A DNA stretch of 64,000 nucleotides. Source: Tubulanus polymorphus (taxonomy: Eukaryota; Nemertea; Palaeonemertea; Tubulaniformes; Tubulanidae). A program made the translations under genes and the position numbers. This document shows, piece by piece, positions 51,673 through 60,387 of this stretch (within the stretch, counting starts at the first letter, position 1; each line of letters begins with the position of its first letter). Location of the stretch: NCBI RefSeq assembly GCF_964204645.1, contig NC_134032.1:5449175-5513174 (forward strand). Direction: 5' to 3'. The notes under the pieces are model-generated. The model did not search any database. It was not told the origin of the DNA and worked only from the letters and a program-made list of their open reading frames with translations.

Positions 51673-51940
51673 AGTAATAGGGGTAATAGGCTTTCAAGCT
51701 AAAGGTTGAACGGGCGGGTGAGTAAAAAATGAAAAACATAAAAATAATAACAATTTCTACTTTAATTAGGAGTGAAACTCATAAAAATGAAAAATTAATT
51801 CGAGCGTGTGAGAATTAATTTTTCATTTTTATGAGTTTCGCGAGTAATTCAAGTAGAAATTGTAATTATTTTTATGTTTTTCATTTTTTACGAGCTCGAC
51901 CGTTCGACCTTTGGCTTGAAAGCCTATTACCCCTATTACT
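51673..51940. repeat. Polinton terminal palindrome D (right end of copy 4)
   Basis: 268 bp. The outermost part matches the other palindromes (AGTAATAGGGGTAATAGGC; CTCGACC...). The centre is longer and different: an inner palindrome with GAAACTCATAAAAATGAAAA on both arms around AATTCGAGCGTGTGAG. The outer arm again carries the CGAGCTCGACC-type sequence and the inner arm GGGCGGGTGAG, so polarity agrees with ends B and C. Confidence 0.9.
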
Positions 51941-51954
51941 GTTATCTCCGGTGC

Positions 51955-53253
51955 TCGGTTCGTTCTCTCCGTCGCACCTTCGCCATAATCAACACTTACT
52001 TGAACGTATTAAGAATATTATCCCTGGCAACGACAAATTTATATCATTTGATGTTACTTCCCTTTTTACCAATGTTCCTCTTGGACCTACTCTTGATTTC
52101 TTAAAACGCAGATTACCATCACTTAACATTAACTTCGGCATTCCTACGGATTGTATCATCGACCTTATCTCTATTTGCACGACGGACTCCTTTTTTGAAT
52201 TCAACAATTGTTTTTACGAACAGACATTCGGTATCGCTATGGGAAATCCTCTAAGTCCTATTCTAGCTAATTTATTCCTAGAAAATGTTGAATCTGAAAT
52301 ATTGCCTCTTTACACTGATATTCACCCTAAAATCTGGCTCAGATATGTTGACGATGTTCTGGCTTTGGTTCCCTTTGACTTCAATGTTGATAACTTTCTT
52401 ATATATTTAAACTCCCTTTACCCGTCTCTGGCTTTTACGTATGAATGGGAATCTAATAGTAAAATACCTTTTCTGGATGTGGATCCTTTTTGAAATTCGC
52501 GGTTTATAGGAAACCTACCAACGCTGAATCCTACCTCCATTACTTCTCTTTTACTTCTCCGGATATTAAACTCGGTTTAGCTCAAGGATTATTTCTTCGC
52601 GCTTTGAGAATTTGCGACCCCTCATTTCTACCCGATGAAATTCACCATATTAACCAATCTCTCAAAAACTTGCCTACCCCGATTTCCTATTGAAAAAAGC
52701 TCTACTTAAAGCTCGTACTACGCATTTTAGAAATAACAACCTTAGAACTCCTACGTTGGCTACCGATAAACAGCCTATCATTGTACCGTATGTACCTTTC
52801 CTCGAGAATTCTAAAGTTTCTCTTCGGTCACTAAATAAACAACTCATCTTTAAATACAATAATAAACTTAGTAACATATTGATTAACAACAAACCGAAAA
52901 CCGAATCCCTAAACTGTGGAATTTATAAAATACCTTGTAAAGTTTGCGACAAAGTATATATAGGAGAAACAGGACGGAATCTTAATCAACGCATAAAAGA
53001 GCATAAATTAGATGTAAAAAACTTTAAACCTGAAAGCGGAGTTGCTAGTCATGTTTTTCAGACTTCACACAATTTTGATTTTGCTAATGCTGAATTAGTT
53101 TACCCTTGCAGCGATAAAACTAGAAGACATATTTTGGAATCTGCATTAATTATTGAAAATTCGAACAACGTTGTAAACCTTAACAATGGTTTTTCCCCCC
53201 ATAATAAACTTATATCAAAATTTCTCTGTAAACTGGTTAAACTCAACACTTGA
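51955..53253 (+). pseudogene. PLE reverse transcriptase / GIY-YIG endonuclease, frameshifted
   Basis: The frame is read from the Polinton junction. RT motifs are SFDVTSLFTNVPLG (motif A), FGIAMGNPLSPILANLF and WLRYVDDVLALV (catalytic YVDD). After KIPFLDV the frame shifts near 52487, continues to a stop near 52692, and reopens at 52690 in a third segment. That segment carries CGIYKIPCKVCDKVYIGETG, the GIY-YIG nuclease, and the conserved C-terminus to TGA 53253. The N-terminal RT part is missing. Two lesions plus truncation make it inactive. Confidence 0.85.
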
Positions 53254-53568
53254 TTTCCCCTTTGATTATTTGTTATTTGTTCTCTCATCAATTTCGTCTC
53301 TGACTTAACTTGTATTCACCTTTGTTTTAATTTAAGTGCCCCTTAGTTTGTCTTTCTTTTTACTACTGACTTTAAGTTTCATTTATATTTATACTCACTA
53401 TTGTTGTTTATAATCACCCCTTAGTTTGCTTCCCTTTAATCTATTTTAGCGTGTAACTGTTTCTACGTTAATTTTCCTTTAGTTTGTATCATCTCTGATT
53501 ACTTGAATTAGTCTCTTTGTCCCTGGATTGTATATATATCTCATAATTTCTGTAGTATCTCATTATTC

Positions 53569-53599
53569 CTGAAGATGACTATTAGGATATAGTCGAAAC
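53569..53599 (+). ncRNA. hammerhead-ribozyme-like core in PLE tail
   Basis: Same sequence as 540-570: CTGAAGA, perfect stem GACTAT/ATAGTC, CGAAAC. Confidence 0.5.
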
Positions 53600-53690
53600 G
53601 TTGAATAAACTACTATCTCGAAGTTTCATTTTCGGACTTTTTATTATCATTGTGGGATTCTCTCCTCATCGCGTCAACACGGATATTGTG

Positions 53691-54074
53691 TTTTACCTAT
53701 CGAGATATTGATAGGATCCATCATCTTCACCCGTCAAGGGATTCGAACCCACTAAGCTAAAGCCATGCCAGAATCGGGTCGGGCCAGTTACAGCGCTTGT
53801 AACAAACCACATTAGGCTTCTGTGGAATTTCCCAGTAAATGGGCCAATCAGCGAACACGTAGCGAACGCGGAAGTATTGTCGGGTGTTGATACATGACGT
53901 CATGCGCAAAAGCGCCAGTAATGAAATCGCGATAATTCACGTGAACAGCTGCTGATATTTTCAGATAAACCAATCACAGGGAAGACACAACGCCTTTTGT
54001 GTGGAAACCATGTCATTTAAATTCGCTCCATTTGTATAGTAATAGGCTCAGCCTACGGCTGGCCTAAACAACAA
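53691..54074. other. unassigned flank with tRNA-B-box-like sequence
   Basis: No protein gene. On the minus strand, near 53730-53760, GGTTCGAATCCC matches a tRNA B box and is preceded by TTAGCTTAGTGG, similar to an A box but too close to it for a tRNA. It could be a truncated tRNA-derived SINE. Polinton copy 5 begins at about 54075. Confidence 0.35.
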
Positions 54075-54187
54075 TAACTAATACTAAAATCATTTAGCTT
54101 TAACTAGCTAGTATCATTCGAATTCTTCAAATGATAATTATAATATTCAACTTATAATATTTTTCTTATTAAATTTCTCTAATATAA

Positions 54188-54790
54188 ATGTCAAAGAAAT
54201 CTAATAAGAATAGTATTGATATTGAAAAAACATTAGATGATTTGGGTATAAGTGATAATAAAGATACAGTTGTAACTAATTGTGCTCAAGTTAATTGTAA
54301 TATAGATTATGAATACTATTTATATTGTAAGCATCATCTAGAACTATTGATTGCCGGTGGAAAAACTAAAGAGTTTTTAACTAAGACTATTACTTTTCAA
54401 GAATTAGATGTTATGAAACCAGATAAAGTAATAAAATATATTAAGATTTATGAAGAAGCTAGATTAGCCCGAATAAATGATTCTATTTCAGATGGTATTG
54501 TCAAATGTTATTCTAAGTTATGTAACCAGTTAATACCAATTAATGATGAAAATAAATTATATAGTGATTTGAAAAATGACTATTTAGTTATGACTGAATT
54601 ACAAAAATGGGTCGGATATGCTTCATTTCAATTAGGATCGGTTATGACATTAATTTCTACTGGTGTCATTACATTTTCGAATATCAAACCTATGGAATAT
54701 AAATCAGGTAAGAACGAAACAGATGTACTACAACCAAACGTCGAAACAGAAAATGAATCAGAACAAAAATTAACTAAAATAAATGAGTGA
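54188..54790 (+). CDS. Polinton small membrane-type protein (200 aa)
   Basis: Complete homologue of 36422-37027, very similar over the whole length. It has a polar start, the YYLYCKHHLELLIAGGK domain, the hydrophobic segment ASFQLGSVMTLISTGVITF and the acidic tail ESEQKLTKINE. It overlaps the next gene by 8 bases, as in copy 4. This confirms the frame and start. No known family. Confidence 0.75.
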   Translation: MSKKSNKNSIDIEKTLDDLGISDNKDTVVTNCAQVNCNIDYEYYLYCKHHLELLIAGGKTKEFLTKTITFQELDVMKPDKVIKYIKIYEEARLARINDSISDGIVKCYSKLCNQLIPINDENKLYSDLKNDYLVMTELQKWVGYASFQLGSVMTLISTGVITFSNIKPMEYKSGKNETDVLQPNVETENESEQKLTKINE

Positions 54791-55152
54791 TAGCGTTAAG
54801 AAGAAGCCTAGATCCGAGAAACAAATTAAATGGGCAAGAGAATTAGGTAAAAGATCTTCAGAATTAGAAAAAAGCTAAGAAAAAGAAATTAACTGATATA
54901 AATGAATCACAGACTTTATCTGATATTGATTCAAATAATAATCCATCTGATTCTTCTAATGCTGGAAGTAATTATAAATTATATATTACAACTGGATTAG
55001 TAACAGTTATTATATTATCCGGTGTAATATATAAATCTAAATTCAAATCTGATGATAAAGATGATTCCAATGATAATAAACCTATTATACCAGCAAATAA
55101 GTCAAATGATAAAGTCATTGAAAATAAACCAAGATTATTATTAATGGATTAA
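54783..55152 (+). pseudogene. Polinton small basic membrane protein, frameshifted
   Basis: Homologue of 37020-37391. The basic start (EKQIKWARELGKRSSEL) is followed by a frameshift near 54868 in an A-rich run. The membrane segment (LYITTGLVTVIILSGVIY) remains downstream. At the place where copy 4 has the GC-rich palindromic insert, this copy has an ordinary AT-rich sequence (ACAGACTTTATCTGATATT). Confidence 0.75.
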
Positions 55153-55158
55153 AATAAG

Positions 55159-56288
55159 ATGAAAAAAGAACAATATTTAAGAGATTTATATTATAACCCA
55201 GAAAGTGAAGTATCATATTCTAACGTTTCAGAATTATGGAATAAAATTAAATCTGATAATGAAAATGGTAATGGTGCCGTACGGCACCCACACGGTGGTA
55301 TAAAATATAGTGAATTGAAATCATGGTTAAAAATCAACCAACAAATCAAATCCACAAGAAAATGGATAAAACTTATTTAACAAGAAAAGTTATGGTTTCA
55401 TATATCGATCAACAATGGCAAGCAGATTTAATTGAAATGAAGAACTTAGAAGAATACAACAAAGGATATTTCTGGATATTAAATGTTATAGACATATTCA
55501 GTCGATACGCATGGTCAATTCCAATCAAAAATAAAACTGGTATAGAAGTGACAAATGCTTTAAAATCAATATTTAAAGAAGCTATTCCAGATAAGATACA
55601 ATTTGATGAAGGTAAGGAATTCTATAACAAACATTTCAAAAAACTATTATCTGATAACGATGTAAAATATTTTTCAACACATTCAGATAAAAAAGCATCT
55701 ATTATAGAAAGATTTAATAAAACATTGAAATCTAGAATGTGGAAATATTTTACTGCTAATGAAACATATATTTATATCGATGAGTCTATAAATATATTAG
55801 ATGATTTAGTGAAAGGTTATAATAATTCTAAACATAGTTCTATAAATATGAAACCTATACAAGCTAGAAAAGAAGATAATTCGGAAATAGTTTGGAATAA
55901 TTTATATGGAGCATTTGTTACACATGATTTCGGTGAACCTAAATTTAAAATTGGACAACACGTTAGAATATCTAAATATAGAAAAACATTTTATAAAGGT
56001 TATACCCCAAATTTTACAGAAGAAATATTTAAAATTAAAAAGATAATATTAACTAAACCTTTTGTTTATAAACTAGAAGATCTAAAAGATGAAGAAATAT
56101 TAGGTTATTTCTATGAACAAGAATTATCACTTGTACCAAATCCAGATGAAATAGAATACAAAATAGAAAAAGTATTGAAAACAAAAACTCTTAAAGGAAA
56201 AAAGTATTCTTTGGTGAAATATAAAGGATACGATGATAAATTTAATGAATGGATTTTATCTAGTAAAATTAAAAGAATAAATGAATAA
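55159..56288 (+). pseudogene. INT: Polinton integrase with chromodomain, one frameshift
   Basis: The N-terminal part (from 55159) and the main part (open from 55323, 321 codons) overlap in different frames. One base is missing near 55325-55335 relative to copy 4. The DDE residues (WQADLI, QFDEGKEFYN, IIERFNKTLK) and the chromodomain (IEYKIEKVLK ... YKGYDDKFNEWI) are intact. Copy 4's stop at codon 87 is not present here. An in-frame GC-rich palindromic insert lies in the N-terminal part at 55274-55300. The end overlaps the ATPase start by 8 bases. Confidence 0.9.
55274..55300 (+). repeat. in-frame GC-rich palindromic insert (site 2)
   Basis: GGTGCCGTACGGCACC then CACACGGTGGT, the same sequence as site 1. 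It encodes GAVRHPHGG inside the integrase N-terminus. The copy 4 integrase lacks it (SDKEKIKYSELK there, SDNENGN plus insert plus IKYSELK here). Confidence 0.85.
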
Positions 56289-56793
56289 AGATTTATTTAT
56301 ATTTGAACCGCATAATATGTTAATAACTGGAGTAACCAACTGTGGTAAAACACATTTCATATTAGATTTGTTAGAAACTATTTATAAGAATCATTTTGAT
56401 AATATAATATTATTCTGTCCTACTTATGAAATGAATAAAACATATAATAGAGATATAGTTAAGATGAAAAAGTTTATTATATTAAATCCTAAAACAGTAA
56501 AAGAAAATTTAGATAATTGTATTAAAATAGCAATTGATACTTATAAAGGATCAAATACATTATTCATTATAGATGATTGCGCAAATTTACATGATTCAAA
56601 AGTTAGAGAAAGTGATTTATTTTATCTAGCTTTCTCTGGGAGACATTTCGGGATAACAACATGGGTTTTAAATCAAAAATATAATTCAATTGTTAAAGTA
56701 CATTATAGAATGTTAAAGTTTTATTTGAATCAAGGAATGATTCTAAAAAAAAAGTACATAGATATATTTCATTCAGCCAATCTAAGTGGTTAG
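56281..56793 (+). pseudogene. packaging ATPase fused to polymerase fragment
   Basis: Residues 1-138 are the ATPase, with Walker A GVTNCGKTHF and Walker B TLFIIDDC intact. After NQKYNSIVK the frame passes directly into polymerase sequence (HYRMLKFYLNQGMILK) at about 56697. It then ends at a frameshift in an A-run near 56750. The ATPase C-terminal 66 residues are absent here; a copy lies at 58598-58785. Confidence 0.85.
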
Positions 56794-57575
56794 AAAAATA
56801 TATAGATTTTAACACCAAACAGAGAACTGAAGCTAAAACTGATTTCGAGAAAGATTTCTTCAAGTTAATGAACAATGCATTCTATGGTAAGACTTGTGAA
56901 AATATTAGAAATAGAAATGATATTGAGTTAGTTAGTAATGGTAAAAGAATTAGACATTTACAATCATATCCTAAGTTCATTGGTAACAGAATATTTGATG
57001 AAAATTTAGCCGCAGTTAAAATGAGAAGAACATCAATGAAATTTAATAAACCAATCTATGTTGGCGCTTCAGTTTTAGAATTATAAAAATTACTAATGTA
57101 TGAATTCTATTATAATGTATTACAACCACTTTTTGGAGAAAAGCATATAGAAATATTATATTTTGATACTGACAGTTACATATTAAGGATAAAAACTGAT
57201 AACATAACTGATGATTTAAAAACATTAAAACATCATTTTGATTTTAGTAATTATCCTAAAAATCATGAATTGTTTAGCAATGATAATAAAAAAGTTCCCG
57301 GTAAATTCAAAGATGAATTAGGTGGCGAAGAAATGATTGAATTCATTGGTATTAGATCTAAAATGTATTCATATACAACTAAAGAACATGAAGCTAAAAA
57401 GTTAAAAGGAATTACCAAAAGTGTAGTAGAAAAGAATATTCATTTCAAAGATTATATCAATTGTATATTCAATGAAGAAGTTAGAAAACATAAGATGAGA
57501 TGTTTAAGATCTGAAGATCATGAAATGTTTATTGAAGAAATTGAAAAGATAAGTCTAAACCCATTTGATGATGAA
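56697..57575 (+). pseudogene. POLB: DNA polymerase B internal fragment
   Basis: A plus-strand piece corresponding to about the last third of the polymerase. It has MNNAFYGKTCEN (motif B, 56868-56905), YFDTDSY (motif C, near 57158-57180), KLKGITKS and the region ending NPFDD. A TAA at 57084-57086 splits it. At about 57575 it joins capsid sequence without loss of frame. Confidence 0.85.
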
Positions 57576-58163
57576 AATATTTCAAGTATAATTCAAACTA
57601 AATACAATCAAGGATTTTCATTATTATATGATTATATTGATAAATTTAAAACCGTAACTATTAATGCAAATGATGAAATAATTAATGAGAATATTAACTT
57701 CCCAAGAAGATCTATTAAAGGTATATTAATATTTTTTACCATTGCAACATATTCTAATGGTGCAATACAGGTTGATAAGTATTATAATCCTGAAATAACA
57801 AAAAAAGAAATAACTATCGAAGGAATAGCAAATAAAATATTTTGTCAAGGAATGAGAATGATAGATCAATGGCCAGAAATTAGAAAACATTTTATGAATG
57901 AAAAGGTAAAATCATCTGAAAATTGTAACATTAATCAAATTGATTATTATACCGGTAATAAATATGCATTATGGTTAGATTTTAGAACAACAGAGGATAA
58001 TTCATTACATGGTTCTGGAAAAAAATTACAAAACACTAAAGATGGAATACAATTATTCATGGCAAAGAAAAAAGGAAGTCTAAATTTCAAAATGCACATT
58101 TATATTATATCTGACGCGCAATTAAATATTGTTAATTCACAATTAGATAGTGTTATGTATTAA
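57096..58163 (+). CDS. chimeric open frame: polymerase B - capsid C-terminus
   Basis: 355 open codons. Residues 1-160 are polymerase from after motif B, including YFDTDSY. Residues 161-355 are the C-terminal half of the capsid protein (ENISSIIQTKYNQGF to LNIVNSQLDSVMY). The join lies at GATGATGAAAAT, where the two sequences share GATGA. The capsid part starts exactly where the capsid fragment at 59688-60347 ends. It is a rearrangement product with no sign of a proper start. Whether it is expressed is unknown. Confidence 0.8.
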   Translation: MYEFYYNVLQPLFGEKHIEILYFDTDSYILRIKTDNITDDLKTLKHHFDFSNYPKNHELFSNDNKKVPGKFKDELGGEEMIEFIGIRSKMYSYTTKEHEAKKLKGITKSVVEKNIHFKDYINCIFNEEVRKHKMRCLRSEDHEMFIEEIEKISLNPFDDENISSIIQTKYNQGFSLLYDYIDKFKTVTINANDEIINENINFPRRSIKGILIFFTIATYSNGAIQVDKYYNPEITKKEITIEGIANKIFCQGMRMIDQWPEIRKHFMNEKVKSSENCNINQIDYYTGNKYALWLDFRTTEDNSLHGSGKKLQNTKDGIQLFMAKKKGSLNFKMHIYIISDAQLNIVNSQLDSVMY

Positions 58164-58195
58164 AATTTTAACTTTAATAAAAATTTATTATATAA

Positions 58196-58603
58196 ATGGA
58201 AGGAGGTAAAGTTTATAAACATATTCCATACATCGATACACATGAAAATAATGATGGTTTATATTATGTAATACCTTGTAATATAGCTTTGATATTTGAT
58301 CCTATTTTCAAAATTTATAAAACTAAACTAATAGAAATCGATAATAATAAAAGTGGTGTAGTTGATAATTTAAGTAATGTAATTGATAATAATGTAATAC
58401 CTACTTCATCTAATAATGTAATACCTACTACATCTAATAATGTAATACCTTCTACATCTAATAATGTAATACCTTCTACATCTAATAATGTAATACCTAC
58501 TACATCTAATAATGCAATAATATTAAATGTTAGTGAAAATAGAAATTATTGTGATTATTGTAATGGTGAATTTTCAAACGCTCCATCAAATTGGAGAATA
58601 TAA
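58196..58603 (+). pseudogene. Polinton zinc-finger protein, truncated, different repeats
   Basis: Begins like the gene at 39672-40739 (MEGGKVY...GLYYVIP) with the same start motif. It has five or six 8-residue repeats of the type NNVIPSTS instead of the IEPKIEDN repeats. It then enters the first zinc finger (YCDYCNGEF) and is cut at about 58598, where ATPase sequence begins out of frame. The fingers and C-terminus are lost. Confidence 0.75.
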
Positions 58604-58785
58604 GATTTCTAGTTTTATTTTATAACAAAGATAAAAAATCTATCCAACAATCATTGGAAGAAAATCAAATTATACCTACTGAGTTACATGATGAATATAT
58701 GAATAAATTAAAGAATAATAAAGGTTCAAAATTATTACTGAGATAACAATTTCCCTATGAACTATGAATATAAGTTTATAAAATA
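58598..58785 (+). pseudogene. packaging ATPase C-terminal fragment
   Basis: Matches 38900-39090: ENIRFLVLFYNKDKKS, QSLEENQIIPTELHDEYMN and the ending YEYKFIK, with a TAA at about 58744. It supplies the part missing from 56281-56793. Confidence 0.75.
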
Positions 58786-59160
58786 ACTATTTATATACCT
58801 ATCCATCTAATACGTATTAAATACGTATTAGATACGTATTAAATACATTAATGCTTAAAACCCCATTTTTAAAATAAAAATTATTCATATAATTTTCAAC
58901 CAATTTATTTTTATTTTTTTCAACTAATATATGAATAAGTTTGAAAATAATAAAGGTTATTTATTATTAATGAGATTTCAATATAAATTTAAAAAAGAAA
59001 TATAATTTAAGGTATTTTCAAATAATATATATTAAATACGTATTGGATACGTATTAGATACGTATTAGATATGTATTAGATACCTTAAATACTTAAAACC
59101 CCCTTTTTTATTTCCTATTATTTTATACAATTTTCATCTAATATTATTATTTGAGTTAAA
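58786..59160. repeat. ATACGTATTAG repeats around a second ATPase-end remnant
   Basis: Two blocks (58808-58870 and 59025-59110) repeat AATACGTATTAGATACGTAT and are each followed by CTTAAAACCCC. Between them, 58931-59005 is a 24-codon frame similar to the last codons of the ATPase (MNKFENNKGYLLLMRFQY). The spacer corresponds to the convergent spacer of copy 4 but has unrelated repeats. Confidence 0.6.
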
Positions 59161-59173
59161 TATAATTAATATC

Positions 59174-59683
59174 TTAATCACTTTCACTATCATACCCTAA
59201 CAATTTTCTCAAATTCTCTACCGAATCTTCTTCTAATTCTTCATTATTTTTATACTTATTCTTCACCCTTTTTACCGAATCTTCATAAATAATTGGTTTA
59301 TTGATATACTTATTAGTCATCTCAACTATATCTTTATTTTCTGATTTAAGTTTCATAGAATCGTTATTATCAATGCGCTTTCCTGTAACTATATCACCAT
59401 GTGGGTGCCATACGGCGCCATTTTCATTATCATCTTTCTTAGTGTTTGACCTTAATATTGTATTTACAATGCTTGATTCTAGTATTTTTTTAGCAGCAGT
59501 TAAATCTAATTCATCATTACTAGGTTCCTTAGATAAAAATTCACCTAATAAATCTTCATATAAATCTTTACCATCTACTTTTTTATTTGAAACAAACTTT
59601 GTAACATAATTAAATGGGTGTTCTATAAATTCTTTTAAACCAACACGTTCTATAACATTAATAATATGTGAATTTGTATTCAT
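59174..59683 (-). CDS. copy-specific protein with palindromic insert (169 aa)
   Basis: An open frame from ATG 59683. No counterpart in copy 4. It is hydrophilic. Residues 1-75 look folded (VIERVGLKEFIEHPFNYVTK; LYEDLLGEFLSKEP). The middle, near residues 86-95, carries the GC-rich palindrome module (NGAVWHPHGD). The end is lysine/glutamate-rich with a VENLRKLLGYDSESD tail. No membrane segment or known motif. It sits where the zinc-finger gene is expected, directly after the truncated capsid gene. It is a possible accessory gene. Confidence 0.65.
   Translation of the reverse strand: MNTNSHIINVIERVGLKEFIEHPFNYVTKFVSNKKVDGKDLYEDLLGEFLSKEPSNDELDLTAAKKILESSIVNTILRSNTKKDDNENGAVWHPHGDIVTGKRIDNNDSMKLKSENKDIVEMTNKYINKPIIYEDSVKRVKNKYKNNEELEEDSVENLRKLLGYDSESD
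59399..59425 (-). repeat. in-frame GC-rich palindromic insert (site 3)
   Basis: Minus strand: GGCGCCGTATGGCACC then CACATGGTGAT. It is the same module as sites 1 and 2 with four substitutions, encoding GAVWHPHGD. As at site 2 it is preceded by AATGAAAAT. Confidence 0.8.
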
Positions 59684-59687
59684 ATGA

Positions 59688-60347
59688 TTATTCAGTTACT
59701 GTGTCATATTCTAAACATATATTCGATAATTTATAACTCATATCTTTATTAACGCTAGATATTACAATTTCATTTACAGGAGCAAATGTTATTTCGAATA
59801 TAACGTCTTCTTGAATTGCGTATTTATATAAAGGTGCATTGTTATTTATCAATTCAAAGTCTAATGGAATTTTATATTTGCTTCCATATATACTTTTTAT
59901 CAATTTATCTACAGCATTAGTTAATATTGCGCTATTAGCTTCTGATCTTAATTTATTTTGGTTTTCTGATTGGATGCCTTGAAATATCATATTATTTCTA
60001 TTTTCTTTAGTTAACCATAAATCTTTATAATGCATAAATAAATTATAATCATCTAATGAGAAAACTGTTTCTGGACCAATTTTTATTGTTAATTTTTTAA
60101 TCAAATATCTTCCAACATTATCAACAACATAATTATTATTATTACCGATTACTTTTATATCAGCTGATAAATAAATACTATTTGGAACATAAAAAGTATT
60201 TTGTGTTAATCTACGAATTCTAACATATAAAGTTTCATCAGGATTAATATTAGAAGGGTTATGAGTAATTATATGATGTGATCTTTCTGCTTTAATAGCA
60301 TTAGATATTCTATGATTCTTAGAAGGATTGATATAACTCCCACTCAT
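59688..60347 (-). pseudogene. MCP: Polinton major capsid protein, N-terminal half
   Basis: 219 codons matching the first half of the intact capsid (ETLYVRIRRLTQNTFYVPNS; FMHYKDLWLTKENR; FEITFAPVNEIV). It ends after EYDTVTE with an immediate TGA. The second half starts at the same position within the chimeric frame at 57575. The virion-type start motif (T-run, TAAATAAATG) is present. Confidence 0.85.
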
Positions 60348-60387
60348 TTATTTAACAAAAAAATTAATTATTTATTTTTGATCATGG

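Larger units (their letters stand above)
33658..51940. mobile_element. Polinton/Maverick copy 4, end-to-end element (18.3 kb)
   Basis: Both ends are present as inverted repeats starting AGTAATAGGG. The terminal inverted repeat covers 33658-34037 and about 51478-51940. Its outer part is a palindrome, and its inner part includes the first 38 codons of the polymerase. The gene content is that of Polintons: POLB, integrase, packaging ATPase, double-jelly-roll capsid and a penton-like protein. The left flank is gypsy and the right flank is PLE. No 6-bp target duplication is visible. Confidence 0.9.
51941..53690 (+). mobile_element. Penelope-like element, 5' truncated
   Basis: It abuts the right end of Polinton copy 4 directly. 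It contains an RT/GIY-YIG gene with two breaks, a T-rich tail and a hammerhead-like motif, ending near 53690 after CCTATCGAGATATTGATAGG, a short inverted repeat. Its 3' 620 bp are almost the same as 1-650 of the window. Confidence 0.85.

Noticed and set aside
33658-51940. Alternative genetic code to explain in-frame stops in copy 4
   Set aside because: TAA, TAG and TGA all occur as interruptions, while the intact genes end normally with them.
53730-53765. Complete tRNA gene
   Set aside because: A B-box-like GGTTCGAATCCC is present, but the A-box-like sequence is only a few bases away and no cloverleaf fits.
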